This document shows positions 17,601 through 32,600 of a stretch of DNA of 64,000 bases, piece by piece. The translations under genes and the position numbers were made by a program. A model generated the notes under the pieces. The model saw only the letters and a program-made list of their open reading frames with translations. It ran no database searches and had not been told where the DNA came from. The stretch covers positions 1,666,001 to 1,730,000 of the forward strand of contig NC_092573.1 of assembly GCF_037975245.1 (NCBI RefSeq). The letters are read 5' to 3'. Source of the DNA: Apostichopus japonicus (Eukaryota > Echinodermata > Holothuroidea > Aspidochirotida > Stichopodidae). Every line of letters starts with the position of its first letter. Positions within the stretch are counted from its first letter, which is position 1.

Positions 17601-20600
17601 GAAGAGCCACTAACACATAGGAAAGAATACATTGTGAAATAAAGCAAGTAAAGTCCCAATTTGTTTGATTCTTTCAGCAAATCCTAATGATCAAAAAGTT
17701 TAAGAACTGACAAGCCCTATTCAATTTCAACCTTTGGGTATACCTTTTGCAAGATTATTCTTTCAACAACAAAAAACACATCCCTGAAAACACAGCATGA
17801 CACAGTTGGTGAGATAAGAAGTAAACTGACGTCGTAAATGTTCATTTATCTAAAAGACTCCAAAACTTCATAAAGATACATCCAAAGTGTATATAAGCTA
17901 ATATAAGAGTTAAGAACAATAATAAGAATAATAATAAGCTAAGAGTTATTAACTGACATGTACTTGTCAATGCCTGTGTTAGCTGCACAACTGACTGAAA
18001 GTATATCTGGAGATAGTGAAATGGGCAAAAAATATATCCATTTGTTTATTATGATCGGAAAACAACACTTATCTAAACAATATCTACCCATAAGCCAATG
18101 AATCAAGGGAAAACTGGACAGTGAAATTTATTAACAAATTAGAAAATTAAAAAACATAAATAAACAAACAACCAAACTAGAAAGTATCTACCTGCTAGAG
18201 TAGGTTTAAGTCCTGGCTGTTTGTTTGTTTCATATTTGCCGTAGATTATGGACGGAATGATATCAACCAATTTTTCCAGTAGGGATGAGCTCTGGGCTTC
18301 TTTCTTTGTAATGGTAAAGTTTAGGTGTCTTGGAATGGTAGCCAACTCCTGCTGAATCAGGGAGGAGAGTAAACTCTGGAAACCTTTAGAAGAAAAAAGG
18401 GAATGTAGTGAAATGTATTTTGCGTTTTTTCGAATTGTTGTCTGTTATATAACATTTGGTAACTTTGTTTGACCATACCTCAAATTGTTAAGATTCAGCT
18501 GCATAATTATTTGCTCATGTTTAAACGAGTACCTTGCGTGATTGGCTTGTTGAACCCTCGTGATTTATGTTATGTAATAGGTCCTTTTCAATGTCCTTTG
18601 TTATATATTGGGCGCACACGGAAAAGGGACCACTGGCATTGGTTGCGTTTAGCCAGAACACATAATTTATATATTAAGATCTGAGATCCATGCGAAGCCA
18701 ATGGAAAGTAATGCCACGTAAGCAGTTGGTGATAGTGGTTGCTGGAAGTTCTAGACATTAAAGGGCTAAAGAGGTATTTTGGTGTTTATATATTATAAGT
18801 TAAATGCTTTCTTCATGTGTATTTGATGGTTCATGTTTGTGCAATAGTGAAGTTTGTGTAGTTTTATTTATGCCAAAAAACAAATTATAAAAATGTTGTA
18901 TTTAGTACTGTAAGTTTTCTATTTTTGTATTTTCGATAGTTTTACGGGAGTTATAGTCATAAAACAAGTGCGGAGCTAATAAATTGAGGTGACTTTACTT
19001 CTTGTTCGAAACCATCCGTCTTTTTGCGTCTTGCCACGACCGGTACAGGGAATATAAAAAAAGGGATGTTCAGGAGGACATAAATTATTAATCGTTGCAA
19101 AGTGTAAACGTATAAATATCGTCCACAGCAACATTTATCCTCTCTTGACAATGATTCAAATGCTAGGATGGATCTATGTACACAACTGTCAACTGGAACG
19201 GACAAAACTTTGAATGAATTTCTTCAAAACTGTTGAGCTTGTCTTGAATTTACATTACACTTGTCTTCCTGTTTCCTTATAGTTTATTCTGACAGCGACT
19301 TGATTAAACGGTTATACTTGACTAAGTTGACCAACATACAAACATGTTTTAACTGTGAAATCATATTTTTTCAAGGTATTATAAGCATTTAAACTCTTAA
19401 TGACATCAAAAGCAGATATTGGTATGTGATCTTTTGTGACCTCAGTGATTACGTCAAGATATACTTTACCCGGAATGACGTTAAGTTCAACATTTCAGCA
19501 ATGCAAGCCAGCAAGGTGATATGGAGTTACTAAGCTGGAAATTGGACCAATAAGTTTCATTTGTACATTCACACTCATCAAAAACAGGTGACTGCACTAG
19601 TGGGTGAGCAGTGTTTCTATACAACCATCTCTTCATTCTGGGCTTTTCCACCTCCTAGGGTGTCTGTAAAAAATTAGAGGGAGAGGAGGGGGGGGGGGTG
19701 GACATTGAGGTTGACGGCAAAGAAGTTCACAGGAGGTCTGAGGAATAACTGGAGTCTGTCAAAGCCAAATGGGTCTGCCGATATTTTACTGGATTATATA
19801 CCCTATCAAGACAGAACAGGTCTGAGGGTGTCATCTCAATCAAAGAAAACCAAAATTCTCCTTACCTCTTGCCTAAACCATAGTGGGGATATAGTCAATG
19901 GTGTTACTCTATATGTCAGGGGATTGGTGCACATTTCTTATTTGTATCAACATGGAAAAGAGGTTGAGAGCCTAGGCTTTTAAAAGATGAGTAAACTCAC
20001 CATTCCTAGATGCTTCCGGTAACATCTTGAGAAGTGAGATGAAGCAATAACCAGGAACATCCTCTGCTTCTTCTTCTTCCTCTGTCTCCTGCTCCTCAGA
20101 TTTGTCAACTTCAGCTTCCTGACCTTTGACTTCTGATATCACCTGACATTTGTGATCAATGCAAATCAAAAGCTTTTAAGTGACCCTCCCGTTCAAAACA
20201 CTTCCACAAATGTAAAACATAAAATGCCTCTATTTGACAGACACAGGGAAAGCCAATTATTTACAGAAACAATATTGGAGTTACAAACATCTTAATATCA
20301 AGCGGTCAATCCAAATGGGACTATAATCACCTGCTCTGGCAAATCCTGTAAATAAAATTCTTCGCTTTCAAATTCTGCCAAAGCTGAATATGCGGCATTG
20401 ATAACCCCAGGGTTAGAATGTTGCGTCCGTTGCCACAGCAAAGTCACAGCATGCTCGCGAAACTCCTGCAGATTTAAGGCAGAAAGGATTCCAAGATATC
20501 AGAAGCCACCTTTTGACGGTTTCTTGATGTAATGTAGTAGAGAAACGTGTAATTTCAGCTAACAGTTAACGGTTATAAATTAAATAGTGCCTGACTTTTT

Positions 20601-23600
20601 CTCAAAGGATCATAGAGAATTACAACACTGAATGTGAACGGGATGGGAATTCCAGTGCAGCTAATGTTGGCTGACAGGGAGTAAGTCCATAAGATGGGAA
20701 AAAAAGAAGGTTTGTGAGAGCAATGACAAAATGCATGTCACCTGATTTGGATATAAATGGGACCCTGCATCTGATTAAACATTGGGGTAAATAAAACAAC
20801 TTTACTTGAATCGAGAGACACCATAGACTGACAGAATTCCTAATTGGCTCAATTTATCAGGTAACATCATATTCAAAGCCATGCAGTGCCTACATGAGGC
20901 TATGACTGGGGAGTGAGCTTAATTTAAGAGACCAAACAGACCTTAATTAAATCCACTGTGCTTAGAAAGAGAGGCAGAGATGTTTGACAATTACCTCAAA
21001 TTCATCTGTTTCCACCGCAAGCTCTGGCACCGATGATAACAGATTACAAATGCTCTCTTGTACCTTTGACCTGTTATGAATATATATCAGAAAACTGAAG
21101 ATCATAATCTATAAAAAAATGATGAGATACAGCCCTACTTGAAAGAAATTGAAATAATCCTTCACGCCAGACGCATTATTGTATTAAGTGGTAACACACA
21201 ATGGCAAAAGAAGAGCACTAACAATCTTTTTGACGTCACCATGGGGAGACAAGATGGTGCGGAATGCTGCTAACTAGTGGTCTGCTACATGCTATCTATC
21301 CTTACAGCTAAATACGGGAACAACATCGGCCTCTGCAGAGACGATAGGCTCAGCATCTTCAACGATACTCCCAAAAGAAATTAAGATATAAAGAAAGACA
21401 ATCTGTAAGACTTTCTAGGACAACAACCTAAAGATAACAGCAGAAGCCAACAAGAAAACAGTAGATTACCTGGACGTCACCATAGACCTGTCCACATCAA
21501 GCCACAAACCATACTAGAAACCGAACAACACCCCACTCTACCTGGATGGCACCTAGACCTGTCCACATCAAGCCACAAACCATACTAGAAATCGAACAAC
21601 AACCCACTCTACCTGGATGGCACCTAGACCTGTCCACATCAAGCCACAAACCATACTAGAAATCGAACAACACCCCACTCTACATAAGCATCAAACCTAA
21701 CATCCCCCCTCAGGTACTGAAAAACATACCAAAAGGCATTAACCAGCGCCTGTCGGAAATATCCTAATCAGAAGCAGAATTTAATGTAGCTGAACCCACA
21801 TGTCAAAGGGCATTGAACGATAGCGGATACGATTACAACCATATGTACGAACAAATAAAAACCAAGAAGAAACATACAGCAAAATATCACCTAGTAGAAC
21901 CCACCCTACGATAAAAACATGAAGACCAATATAGGCCAAAAATTCCTACAGATCGTCGACAATTGTTTCCCAAAAACCCACCCCCTCCATAAAAGATGTG
22001 ACAAAATCTCATACAGTTGCATGCCAAACATGAAAACCATTATCCAGGGGGATAACAGAAAGAAAATAAACAAAGAGAGAGAGAGAAGAAAAGGACACTA
22101 GCACAAAAGAAGAAGGAAAATGCAACTGCAGAACAAAACACAACTGCTCCTTTAACAGTGAATGCCAGCAGTCAGGGGTCATCTACCAAGCAGAGGTCAC
22201 AAGTGGAGATAACAAAGAATCTTACATTAGACTCACCTCAACTGAATACAATAAAAAGATAAAGCAATCACAATAGCTCATTCAACGACAGGAAAAAGAA
22301 AAATGCAACAGAATTAAGCAAACACATTTAACAATGACAAAAAGATGGCAACATCAAGTGTAGAATTATCACAAAAGCCAGTCTGTAAAATCCCGCAACA
22401 AAAAAATGCAACTTATGTTTAAACCGAGAAGTAATTTATTCTACTGAAGCCAGGCCTGTACACCCTGAACAAAAGAAACAAACAAATGGCTAAATGCAGA
22501 CACCAAGACAAATACTTACTGTGTGCAGTGACATAGAACTTTAAGTTGGTACGCTCAGTCTTACTACTCTAGGCACTGACAAATGCACACGTAAATTGTA
22601 TGTGTGTATGCAACAGTCTGTCTGCTATTGTAGGATGGCTGTCTAGTCCAGACAACACCATCCATTACCATTATCCATATACAGGCTCTTCCTAAACAGA
22701 AAGTCATTGCGGCACCCATGGCATGAAGAAAAGTTTTCAGTATCTTTTCTACTCACCAACGATTAGCTTATTATTACAGGATGAAAAAGGACTTTGAAAA
22801 TTGTGACATATTTAAAAACAATCAGCCACAGATCCAGGGCAAGGTGGATAACCCCCCCCCCCTGCCATTCCTTTTTAAACCCAACATAAAATTCAAAAGT
22901 AACAATTAGCATAACCTTGTGTGTAGACATAATTGTAGACTTCATTTATCACATAGAGGTGCCTCAGAAATGCACCATTTTTAACATCTAAAATGTTAGT
23001 TATTTCCTGTGGGAGGACTCTAACCCCCCCCCACCCTAACATGGGAGTTGGTTTTCAATGACCCAGGGGTCACATCCACTCCTTTTTAAAATTCCTGGAT
23101 CCTGCTTAAACATTACATGCTTATACTATAATAATAAGCAATCTTCACAGCGGTTTCTAAATCTGGCAGGAAAATGTCTTAAAACTTCTTGTTTCATGTG
23201 AGACATTGTAGTCCAAAATAAAGTTAATGCCAGTACCTTCGATCTTGACTGAGTTTAGGTGCAAGAACCATCCATATCGTTCTGATATCTACAACCTCAG
23301 CCTCGGAAAGGCGCTTCAAAGCATCCATAGCCAAGGCGGCCTCAGTCGCTTCTGATGGTTTTGTACAGTCGTTCAAGATCTTTGAGAGGGTTGGTATCAG
23401 TTCTGCTCCATGCTGGTGAGGCCTTCCATACACAAAGAAAAAAACAGATTACCTCAATATAATATCACATTTTTATCTTTGAAAGTCTTAGCACCTAAAA
23501 AAGACATAGTCTTCCACAACCAAACATACATACAAAATACACATACAAAATATACACCCCACAACAAAACCATCATGTATATCCCACCTTACTTTGGCTG

Positions 23601-26600
23601 ACCAGTCTAGGACCCTTACAATGATTTAGTTGTCCATGCCTACTACCATGCAGGGGTGTAGGCAGCCACTCGTCCAGTCGTCTTTTGCACAGCCGGTTTC
23701 GAAAAATGACCGACTATTTTTCCCTGCACGGCTTACAACATATATATGAAGCAGTGCAAAGTTTTTCCCAAGTTTTCAGTACTGAGTTGGCAAATATACA
23801 GAGTTACACAAATAAGACAACGATGTCAATATTGTTTTGATTTTTTTTTGTTTCCGACTTTCCCTGAGTTTACCAATCAAATCTCGTATTGACTAACTAA
23901 ACAGCCTGCATTTTCCCGCCAATACCTCAAAAATGCAAAGTTTCTCAGAGGGCGTTGCCCCCTTAACCCACACAAGCTCCCTTAAGGCAGGCCCCTTGAC
24001 CCTTACCGTGAGGGGCGATCACTTCACAATTGGCATCATGTTGCCCCAAAAAGGTAGGACACCCACTTTAAAAATTTGGACACCCGCATCTACCATTTCT
24101 CAATCACTGAACGTCCCAATAAGTAACAAAATTTCACCTTTTCCCCCTACTTTTTCTGCTGATTTGCACACAAAGTTACCCTTTAAAATAGTGTTTCGAC
24201 TAGAACAGAAGGTTTTACTCGTTGCTCATTGGTGATGACCGGAATAATCAGAAAAGTTATCACTATATGAAAGGAGGTTTTAATATTTAACAGTGTATCT
24301 CTTTGAAATTTGCAAGAGTTACAGTGAGTGGATTTTAGATAACCCATTAAACTGAGTCTTGCTACTCACCTGGTTATACAAATATCTCTGACGGTAGCTA
24401 CCCTCGAGATTGAATACTCGTCACACACACTCGAGGAACCAACCACCAATTTGCCTGTTCTTGACAACAAAGTCTGAAGTTGAGGAAAACATCTTTCCTT
24501 CAAGCAGAAATGTGAAAAGGGAAAAAAAATTCTGATAAATCCAGACATTTTTCAACCTCGGCCAATGTGAAGAAAAAAAAAAAAAAATTTGATTGATAAT
24601 ACTTAGTTTGTACTGAGATAAGACATCACAATTCAGTAATGTAAAATATTTGAAAAAGAGAAGAGCTATTAATATTGATAACATTTATTACCTACTGCTA
24701 GAATCCTGTGTACATTAATTTGTAAAGATTGAGGGGCCTGATATTTTTATCTTCTGGCCGTCGTACTTGCAACAAAGCAAGGTAAGAACGTCAGCTATAA
24801 CCAGGGACATTGGACCCAATGATGCGTGTATGTTACACCCAATTTCGTAAACACACTTCAAAGGTGCTCTTTTCACAAATTTTGAGTAAAATGATAGTTA
24901 AAGTGGTCTTTTGTTGAAATACTATTCAAATACTGGAATCTGTGGTACAGAATCCGGAGGGCATATTTTGTCAAGATGTTTTGAGGAGATTTTGCGGTTT
25001 GCTTCCTGAAATCAGTCACATTCCCATTACACCGCCCCCCCCCACCCCAGAAGTTTGTACTCTCCAACCTTGTTAGATTGAACCCTCTTCCATCCCTCTT
25101 CTGCATGTAACATCAACACCAGTCACCAGATTTTTGTTGTACTGTATAGGTCTACAAATGGCTAAGTATAATATATTCCTGCTCTTGGCACAAAGAGAAT
25201 TTTATGAAAACTGTACCTGTTTTATCCACAATTTTAGAGCTAGCCTCATCCCTACAGCCGAGAGAGCCGGAGTACTGGCCAGTGACTGCACCACTTTGAG
25301 AATTGGTGAGAGGGCATACTTATGATGAGCCAACTCTGGCATAGCAAACAAGAGTTGCTTAGTTAGAGCTGGAGTAAGATGTTTCTGAGAGAATTTGTAC
25401 AGGAACAGTGAGAGCACAAGTGTAGCCTATTCGGAGAATCAGAGAAAAATATATATAAATCATCGTTACTGTTCATTTAAGTAAAAATATCATCTACCAT
25501 TTTCACTACAATGCTGCAAAGACTAGAAATGGTAATATGCTGTCGATTCTATTCATTTTCATTTCTCAGAATAATTTACATTCAGGGTAATGACCTATCT
25601 TTGCATCTGAACCAAAGTTGAAGCCGATAAAAACATAGCCTGTAAGCACGAATATACAGAATTACAATGCCAACAAAAGTGTTGAAAATAGTCTAAGGAA
25701 TCCAAAAGTGAGGAAGTCATGTATAAAACTTAAATCCTGTTTTTTTTAATGATTGAGGATAAACATGGATAAAAATGCCAGTTCTCAATTCTACTAGCGT
25801 GTGGCCCAAGAATGTGGTTACTTTCTTAAATACTGGAGAGGGGGGGGGGGTGGTGGTGAATACCTTCATTCAAACTGCAGCTGTGGCGTACAAACTTTTG
25901 TTTCAAAATAAAAGAACGGACAGGTGCATTTTTGCCAATTTGCAAACCAAAATTAACCAAATACATGGACACAACATATATAACCACTGCACAATTGGAC
26001 AATTTTAAATACAATATAGAGGGTTTTGATCAGGGCACCTTGTCAGGGTGGTACTAAAGCAACTGTATCAAGTATATGAGGGACTCACATGTGCAACAGA
26101 ACTACTACCATGGTAATAGGCAACTACAAGGAGCAAGATATCAACTATCAGGTGCTTCATAGCCTAGCTCTTACAAAGAGCTATTAGTAAAAAGGCTTTA
26201 TTCTCTACTAATAGAAAATATTATTTGACCAAGATTTTTATAGACCCTTTCACCTCAACCAACCTATTTCAGTGACATATGAAATGTCCTGTTATCAGGG
26301 GAGGGAGGCCTTTATAAACTGGTTTCATCATGGTTTGCAACAAACCCATTCAAGAAACCATGTACACATGTCTCACTGGTCTAGCATCTTCACCAAAATG
26401 CAAAATAAAGAGATTCAGATATTCCGGAAATTTACTTCCACAACGCAAGTACTCGGCCCCCACCTTAGCGTGGTCTCTTTCAACCATGTCCAAAAGAACC
26501 TGGAGGGGTAATTCAGTAGATCCCGTTGACTGAAGGAAGATGGCGGCCGCAGCGAGCAGCAAGTGTGCAGGAATCTTTAAGCTATTCTTGGGATACAAGG

Positions 26601-29600
26601 TCAGATTATCTCTCGTTGAACTCAACCAGACATCAATCTTTGATGGATCTTTAAACGAATCCAGTAACTGATGAAGGTAATGCAGTGTGCAGTAATGAGG
26701 AAGACATGAACAACCAGATTCCCTCCTCTCCTGAATAAAAATGATGTACAAAAAGTAAAAAAGGTAAAAAAATATCGAGGTTTCAAAATAACATGCATAT
26801 CATAATTCGATTAGCTTTATGAGGGTAACTGACCAATCAGGAATATAAACATAAATGGAGATCTTTTAGCACTGTTTCTGAAACCTTGATTAACTCAACA
26901 AACGACAATGTTTATGGTGCTCTCAAGTTTGAGTTTGTTTCTCAACATGAGAAGTTAGTTAAAACGCTGCACAATTAAAAAAGAGGCACATTTGCTGCTA
27001 CATAATAATTCAGTGGCTCTTTATGTCGATTGAGGACCACCGTACCGTTCGGTGGTAAACAGCTGTGGTATATCCATTCCTTAAAGTAAATAAGTTTCTA
27101 TTTTCAATCACAAAAGGGAGGTTCATGCTTTATAGAGGCATCAAGCCAAACAGACTGATTTATGAAAATTTTGAAATGTGACTCAACAGTGAAACGCCAT
27201 TCAGTGCTGGTGGCATTTCCATTGAATTCACAAACTGGATATTTGCCCTTTGGAAACTCAAAGTTCAGTTTGCTAACACAATAGGAAAACATTTGTAGTC
27301 TTTTACATGCACAATACATTTCTCAAGTTACAATTTTTCCTTGACTTGATCACCCCAACAACACATATAAAACACTGATGTAGTCTCTTGATATGCATTT
27401 TCTTACATTTTGAAGACAAATGTGGATATAAATATTTTCTTGTCCAGACTCACTTGATCCTTGCTTTCATGTTTGCAATCTGCCACAATGTCCAGTTTTG
27501 ATATCTTATATATCATCTGTGAAGCTTTCCTCTGATTGGATACTAACAGCTTTGTATCCATGGTAACTGAGCTCTGCTGACTGGACAAGGTTTGAAGAAG
27601 TGGCAGGACTGTTGCAACTATTACTAAACTTGACCCTGATTGCCTGGACAGCATGTCATCCACTGGAGTAAACAAAATGGATAAACTAGTAAATATAACA
27701 ACTGATAAAGTTAGCAACCTGTGTGCAATTAGGATAATAAATTCCACTTTTGCCGAGCAGCAAACAGTATGTGATTAAGGAGAAGGAATTGTGGAGAATT
27801 CTGAAAACTCTTGGACAGGTTCATGCCAGTAGAACTTCTGAAGACATGAGTTATGGAAGCAGAAACAGACAAGTGAAACATCTGTGAGAAAAAAAAACGT
27901 TCCAAAACATTGTAGGCCTATATCAGAAGGACTGTTGATATTTCTTTAGAAAAGCCACTGGCATGATAAAAGAATGAAAAGTCTGTGACTCTAGATATGC
28001 TCAAAGCATAACATTAGGTTGCAAATACAAAGTCCCTTCTTGTACTTCTTCCCTGCAGATTCAGCCATGTTTTGTAACCTAACGTTCTGTGTTAAATGAA
28101 ATGTTCTTCTCACCCCGTATGGTGCCATTAGCTGTTAATTAACCCCACAAGCTTATATCTTTAAACAAATTCAGCCCAGATGTTTATATGCAAGGTAGGC
28201 TTATGACTGCTGCTATGAAAATGTGATACAGGGTCTTGATTTTGGACTAATGTTTATTTTGAAAATTTAAGTGACTCTAGTAAGATTTTACAAATGTTTT
28301 CTGACATTACAACGAGTAGCAAGTTTAATGAGGAGTGTCTCAAATGGAGGGAGGGGTTACACCACAAACACATCAAGTGTGAAAATTCTTTAACAAAAGT
28401 AGTTGAACTTCCCCCCAGTTGAAATTGCGTAAATTTTAATTTATTATATGTATATTCAAAATCACTGTTCAAGAGTATTTTAATGGACTGAGTTAGGTAG
28501 GCGCTGAGCTGATGGAAGGGCTAGGGACGAATGAAGGATTTCATATACTGTAGGAGGGGTATGGCCCTTGTCATTGAAGACAACTCCCTTTCAAGGGTAT
28601 GTTGGGGTCTTCCAACTGAAAAGAATGAAACTATAGAGTCAAATGAGGTATATTTAGACTATAAATTAGGTCTCTAATTAGTTCTGAATGTAAGGTTGTG
28701 CATATAAATACACATGAATTTTTGTATGAGGTTGAAAAGGGGGTGTACACCAGTAGCAGTGGTATAATTCTGCCCCAGCTGAGTACACGAAAACCCCTGA
28801 TTGAACCATTTCCCCTAAGGGGGTTGGGGTGCTTCCCCTTTTGCACACACTGTGGTTCAATAAAAATCATACACATAGCAAGCAAATGTTACATTTTAAA
28901 ATGACTTGTAAAGGATGAAACAGAGTTTAACATTATTCTTTTCAAATCCAGTTGCTTGATGGAAGTAAATTGAATAAACTCACATAGCTTCAGAAGGATA
29001 GACTGCTCGCGTAGATTGCATCTACCGAGTAAGAGACAGCTAACATCCAGTAACGCTGTATCTGGGAGGAGGGTAATATCATGAGTTGCCAATTTACTGA
29101 TAAGGGTCAACACCGACAGTATTCCTTCCCCTGATGTTGATAGTTGGTGTGCAATTGAAAATATGTTATTAGTAATGGTCTCCAAGAGAAGATGGTGGTT
29201 TGGACCGATCTGTGATGTGAGTAGGAAGGCAGCTGTCATATCTAGAAGCATGAATGACTCATGAAGAGCCATCTTTGTTTTTACCTGTCAAATGAAAAGA
29301 GACAAACGTTGGGTTTGGTTCCAAATTGCACTACTTGGATGGAAAAAAGGTCACAAAATACTGATAAAATTGGTGTATTCATATTTTGTGGCACCTCCTT
29401 TCCAAGTAAAGACCATATAAAAAAATATAAAAAAGGATAAACACTTAAGATGAAATTGCTTCAAGTGAACTTTTAAGTCAAAATTAATCTGCATCAAATG
29501 TTAACATCTCCAAACTTAAGACTCATTTATACTGCAAAGCTTATAATATCTGAATTAATTTTATGTATTATTATTTTGTTAATTGTTTTCTTGTTATATA

Positions 29601-32600
29601 TTTGTTTTACTGTTTATCAGTGTATTTATTATATTCTTTTATTCACTATTTTTATTAACTTAATTTAACTTGATTTGTTTTGTTTTTTAATTCTACTTAT
29701 TTTTGTTTTATTCTTCATCATGTAAAGTGCATTTGAATATACATATGTTATAGTATTTGCGCTATATAAGGATCCATAATAATAATAATAATAATCTCAA
29801 AGAGAGCATGTTTCACCAGGATTCTTGTATTTGCATTTCTCAAAAATAAATTAAACTCGGAACGATTCCCTCAAGAGCGACTTGCCACATTTAATTACAA
29901 GGCAAACTAAGCATTGCATTGGGTGCATACTTAACATGAAATGCATTTGTAAAGGTATGTCGTACATCTACCTCAGTGACGATAAGTTTGTCATGTTTTA
30001 CACATTATAACTCTATACATTCCATATAGTACATTCCCAATAGTGACTTTGGAAGAATCATTTTCATTCAAGTGGATAAGTCGAAAAACAGCAGAGTCGA
30101 TTAAGCAGATAATCAGGCAGCTTAGTCTAGGGAAATCAGCATCTCACGTGTAAACACATGTCATAGAGTGTCATAAAGTACCAGGGGTAGGTGTGACTAC
30201 ATTAATGAAGTACCACACATAGTAACATAATCTTGCTACAGTAACTACCCAGGCTGTGTATACATAATGGTAATCCCGTTAAGTTAGGGCCGGGTGAACA
30301 GGAAAATATGAACCAAAGAAAAAATGATTGTGTGACATTCAAGTTTTGAGCATTTCACCCAGAGTCATTCCTTCTGAACTGTTTAACAGTGAAGTTTACG
30401 AAATGCTTAGACGATTAAAAAAAAAAGTAAAAAAAAAACAGGACTAAGAACCTGTTTTACCTGAAGACATGGAAAGCATTCCGTCAGTAAGAATGACATA
30501 ACAGTTTCCAATATTTCTGTTTTATCTTTGCAGAGGGAAATTAAGATTGAGACGAGAGAAGATTTCGTATGACCAGTCTGACCGGCTGACTGAGGATCCA
30601 ATAAAATGTACATGAAAAAGGGCCTCATCATATTCCACAATGGCTGCCAATGTCTGCAAAATGATGGGAAAAAAAGTGCATTTCTTACGTTTTTAACCAA
30701 ACAAACATTCCTGCTGCTTATTTTGAGTAAAAGAATGTTTTTTCCTATTATAATAAAACATTACATGCTATTATGAAGTGACTAATTAGACTTTCAGATA
30801 GGGCACGAAAATATCAGGAATAATCCATTCTACTTTTTTCCCTTTATGTTAATATCAATAATCAAAAGATATTAAAATAAATAATCACAATTTTTATCAT
30901 GTTTAAGCTACTATATATATATAAGCACCTAGTATATTTGTGCTAACAGTAAAATAACACTGAAGATACAATCTTTCCTCTTCTTTTATAGCAAATGTAG
31001 CTTCCTATTGCTACCATTGTTTTGAACACATCAACTTGCAATTATTTTTGTCAAGTTGCCTTTTTCTATTTTCAAATTATAGTTTTCTTTGCACCCTTCC
31101 AACCAGCAACCCCCCCCCCCCCCGCCCCTCAATTCATTCCATCTAAAAGTCACACAAACATGCCACCTTCCTCATCCTCATCTGGCAAACAAATCAAATA
31201 CACTACATCTAATGACGTCACTGTACTTGCACGAGCACTGACAATCGCTTCTTACTTTAATTCAGCTGATGATAAAATTCGGGACACTTCTTGGAAGATA
31301 TCAGGCCACAAGTTAGCTTTGCTGACATACATTGAAATGAATGGATGTGGAGGTGACCTGGTCAAAGAGAAGAGATGCAATTACTCTTAGAATTTATACA
31401 AAATTGAGTACACTTCCCAGCAGGTCTGTTGGGATTTTACTCACCTGAGGAGTAACAAATCATTTCCAACAGCTACTGCAGACCAATTCAGCTAAAGTGT
31501 TCTCAATATTATCTTTTTGTCGGCCTGGAATGTTTTATGCGCAGAGCCGAACTACACTACTCCAAGTAACTTCACTTTAGAAGCTCTGAGACTCAAATCA
31601 TGACTGGTTACAACACTGTAGCGTTCACAGTTACATACTGCATATAGTGTCCCAGACATTAGCTGTTACAATTTTAAGTTGATGTCGTATTTTAAGTCAA
31701 CATATTATTATTGTACGTAAAAAGAAAAGAATTTTGTCCAAAAAAGTCTCTAGTATAACTCCGACATGCTGACATCACAACTGATGGGGAAAAGGATAGA
31801 AGTGACCAGTACTACCAATGACAATTCAAACAGGACAGGTATCTTGATAAAAAAATGTTAAAATGTATTCATGAATAGCGAAAATATGACATGCAGGTTT
31901 TAATTCTAACACCAAAATTAATCCCAAAGTCAATATTCACTAACAATCTTAGTTGAAACCTATTTGATAGTACTTAGCTCAATCTAACAATGATATTCTG
32001 TGATGATTAGAAAGTTCCGTTTACCTCATGGAGTAAAAAACCGCACCACCCCTGTCAGCTGCTGGTAGTTGTCGTACAAGAGATGCCTGAAGAACTAAGA
32101 GATCGGCGACGCCTTCTACCAACCCTCCGCCATATTTAGCAGTCGGGATGAAACTCACAAGTTTATTCAGTGCAAACCTGAAATCAAGGAGGCCGTTCTT
32201 GACGAGGGCCACTACCGATTGACAACAGACGTAGGATGCTTCTTGGTTATTTCCTTGGATGACTTCAAAGAGCACATTCAACTCTAGAATCTGAGAAAGG
32301 CAGACAAAAAAAAAATATGCTTATTTGCATTGAATTTTGATTTTTTGATTCACAACTGAAATCTATCTAGCCATAAATTGTGTGGTATGGCCAGTTGATG
32401 ACCATCATGTTAAAATGTTTGTTACTTACTCCTTTATGCTTTGTCTAGATCTTATCTATTGTTTACAATCAACATGACCTTTGTTAAAACAGCTCTGTCT
32501 TTAACACTAGCACAGTGAAGGGGTAGGGTTGAGGGGTGTGTTGAACAAAATCATCCTTGTTTGGAAGGGGTAAGGAGTATGAGATATGAAACGGTTAAAA

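Noticed and set aside
18957-19205. 82-residue - strand ORF in the FOCAD intron between exons 12 and 13
   Set aside because: No similarity to a known family and no splice support; phases of exons 12 and 13 already fit each other.
21486-21685. Possible CRISPR-like array (regular repeats)
   Set aside because: Units are head-to-tail with no spacers, inside a retroelement coding region, in a eukaryote.
27036-27056. Short perfect hairpin (7-bp stem, 7-base loop)
   Set aside because: Too short and isolated in an intron to claim a structured RNA.
31022-31390. 122-residue + strand ORF with a poly(C)-derived proline run
   Set aside because: Intronic, low-complexity start, no domain, antisense to FOCAD.
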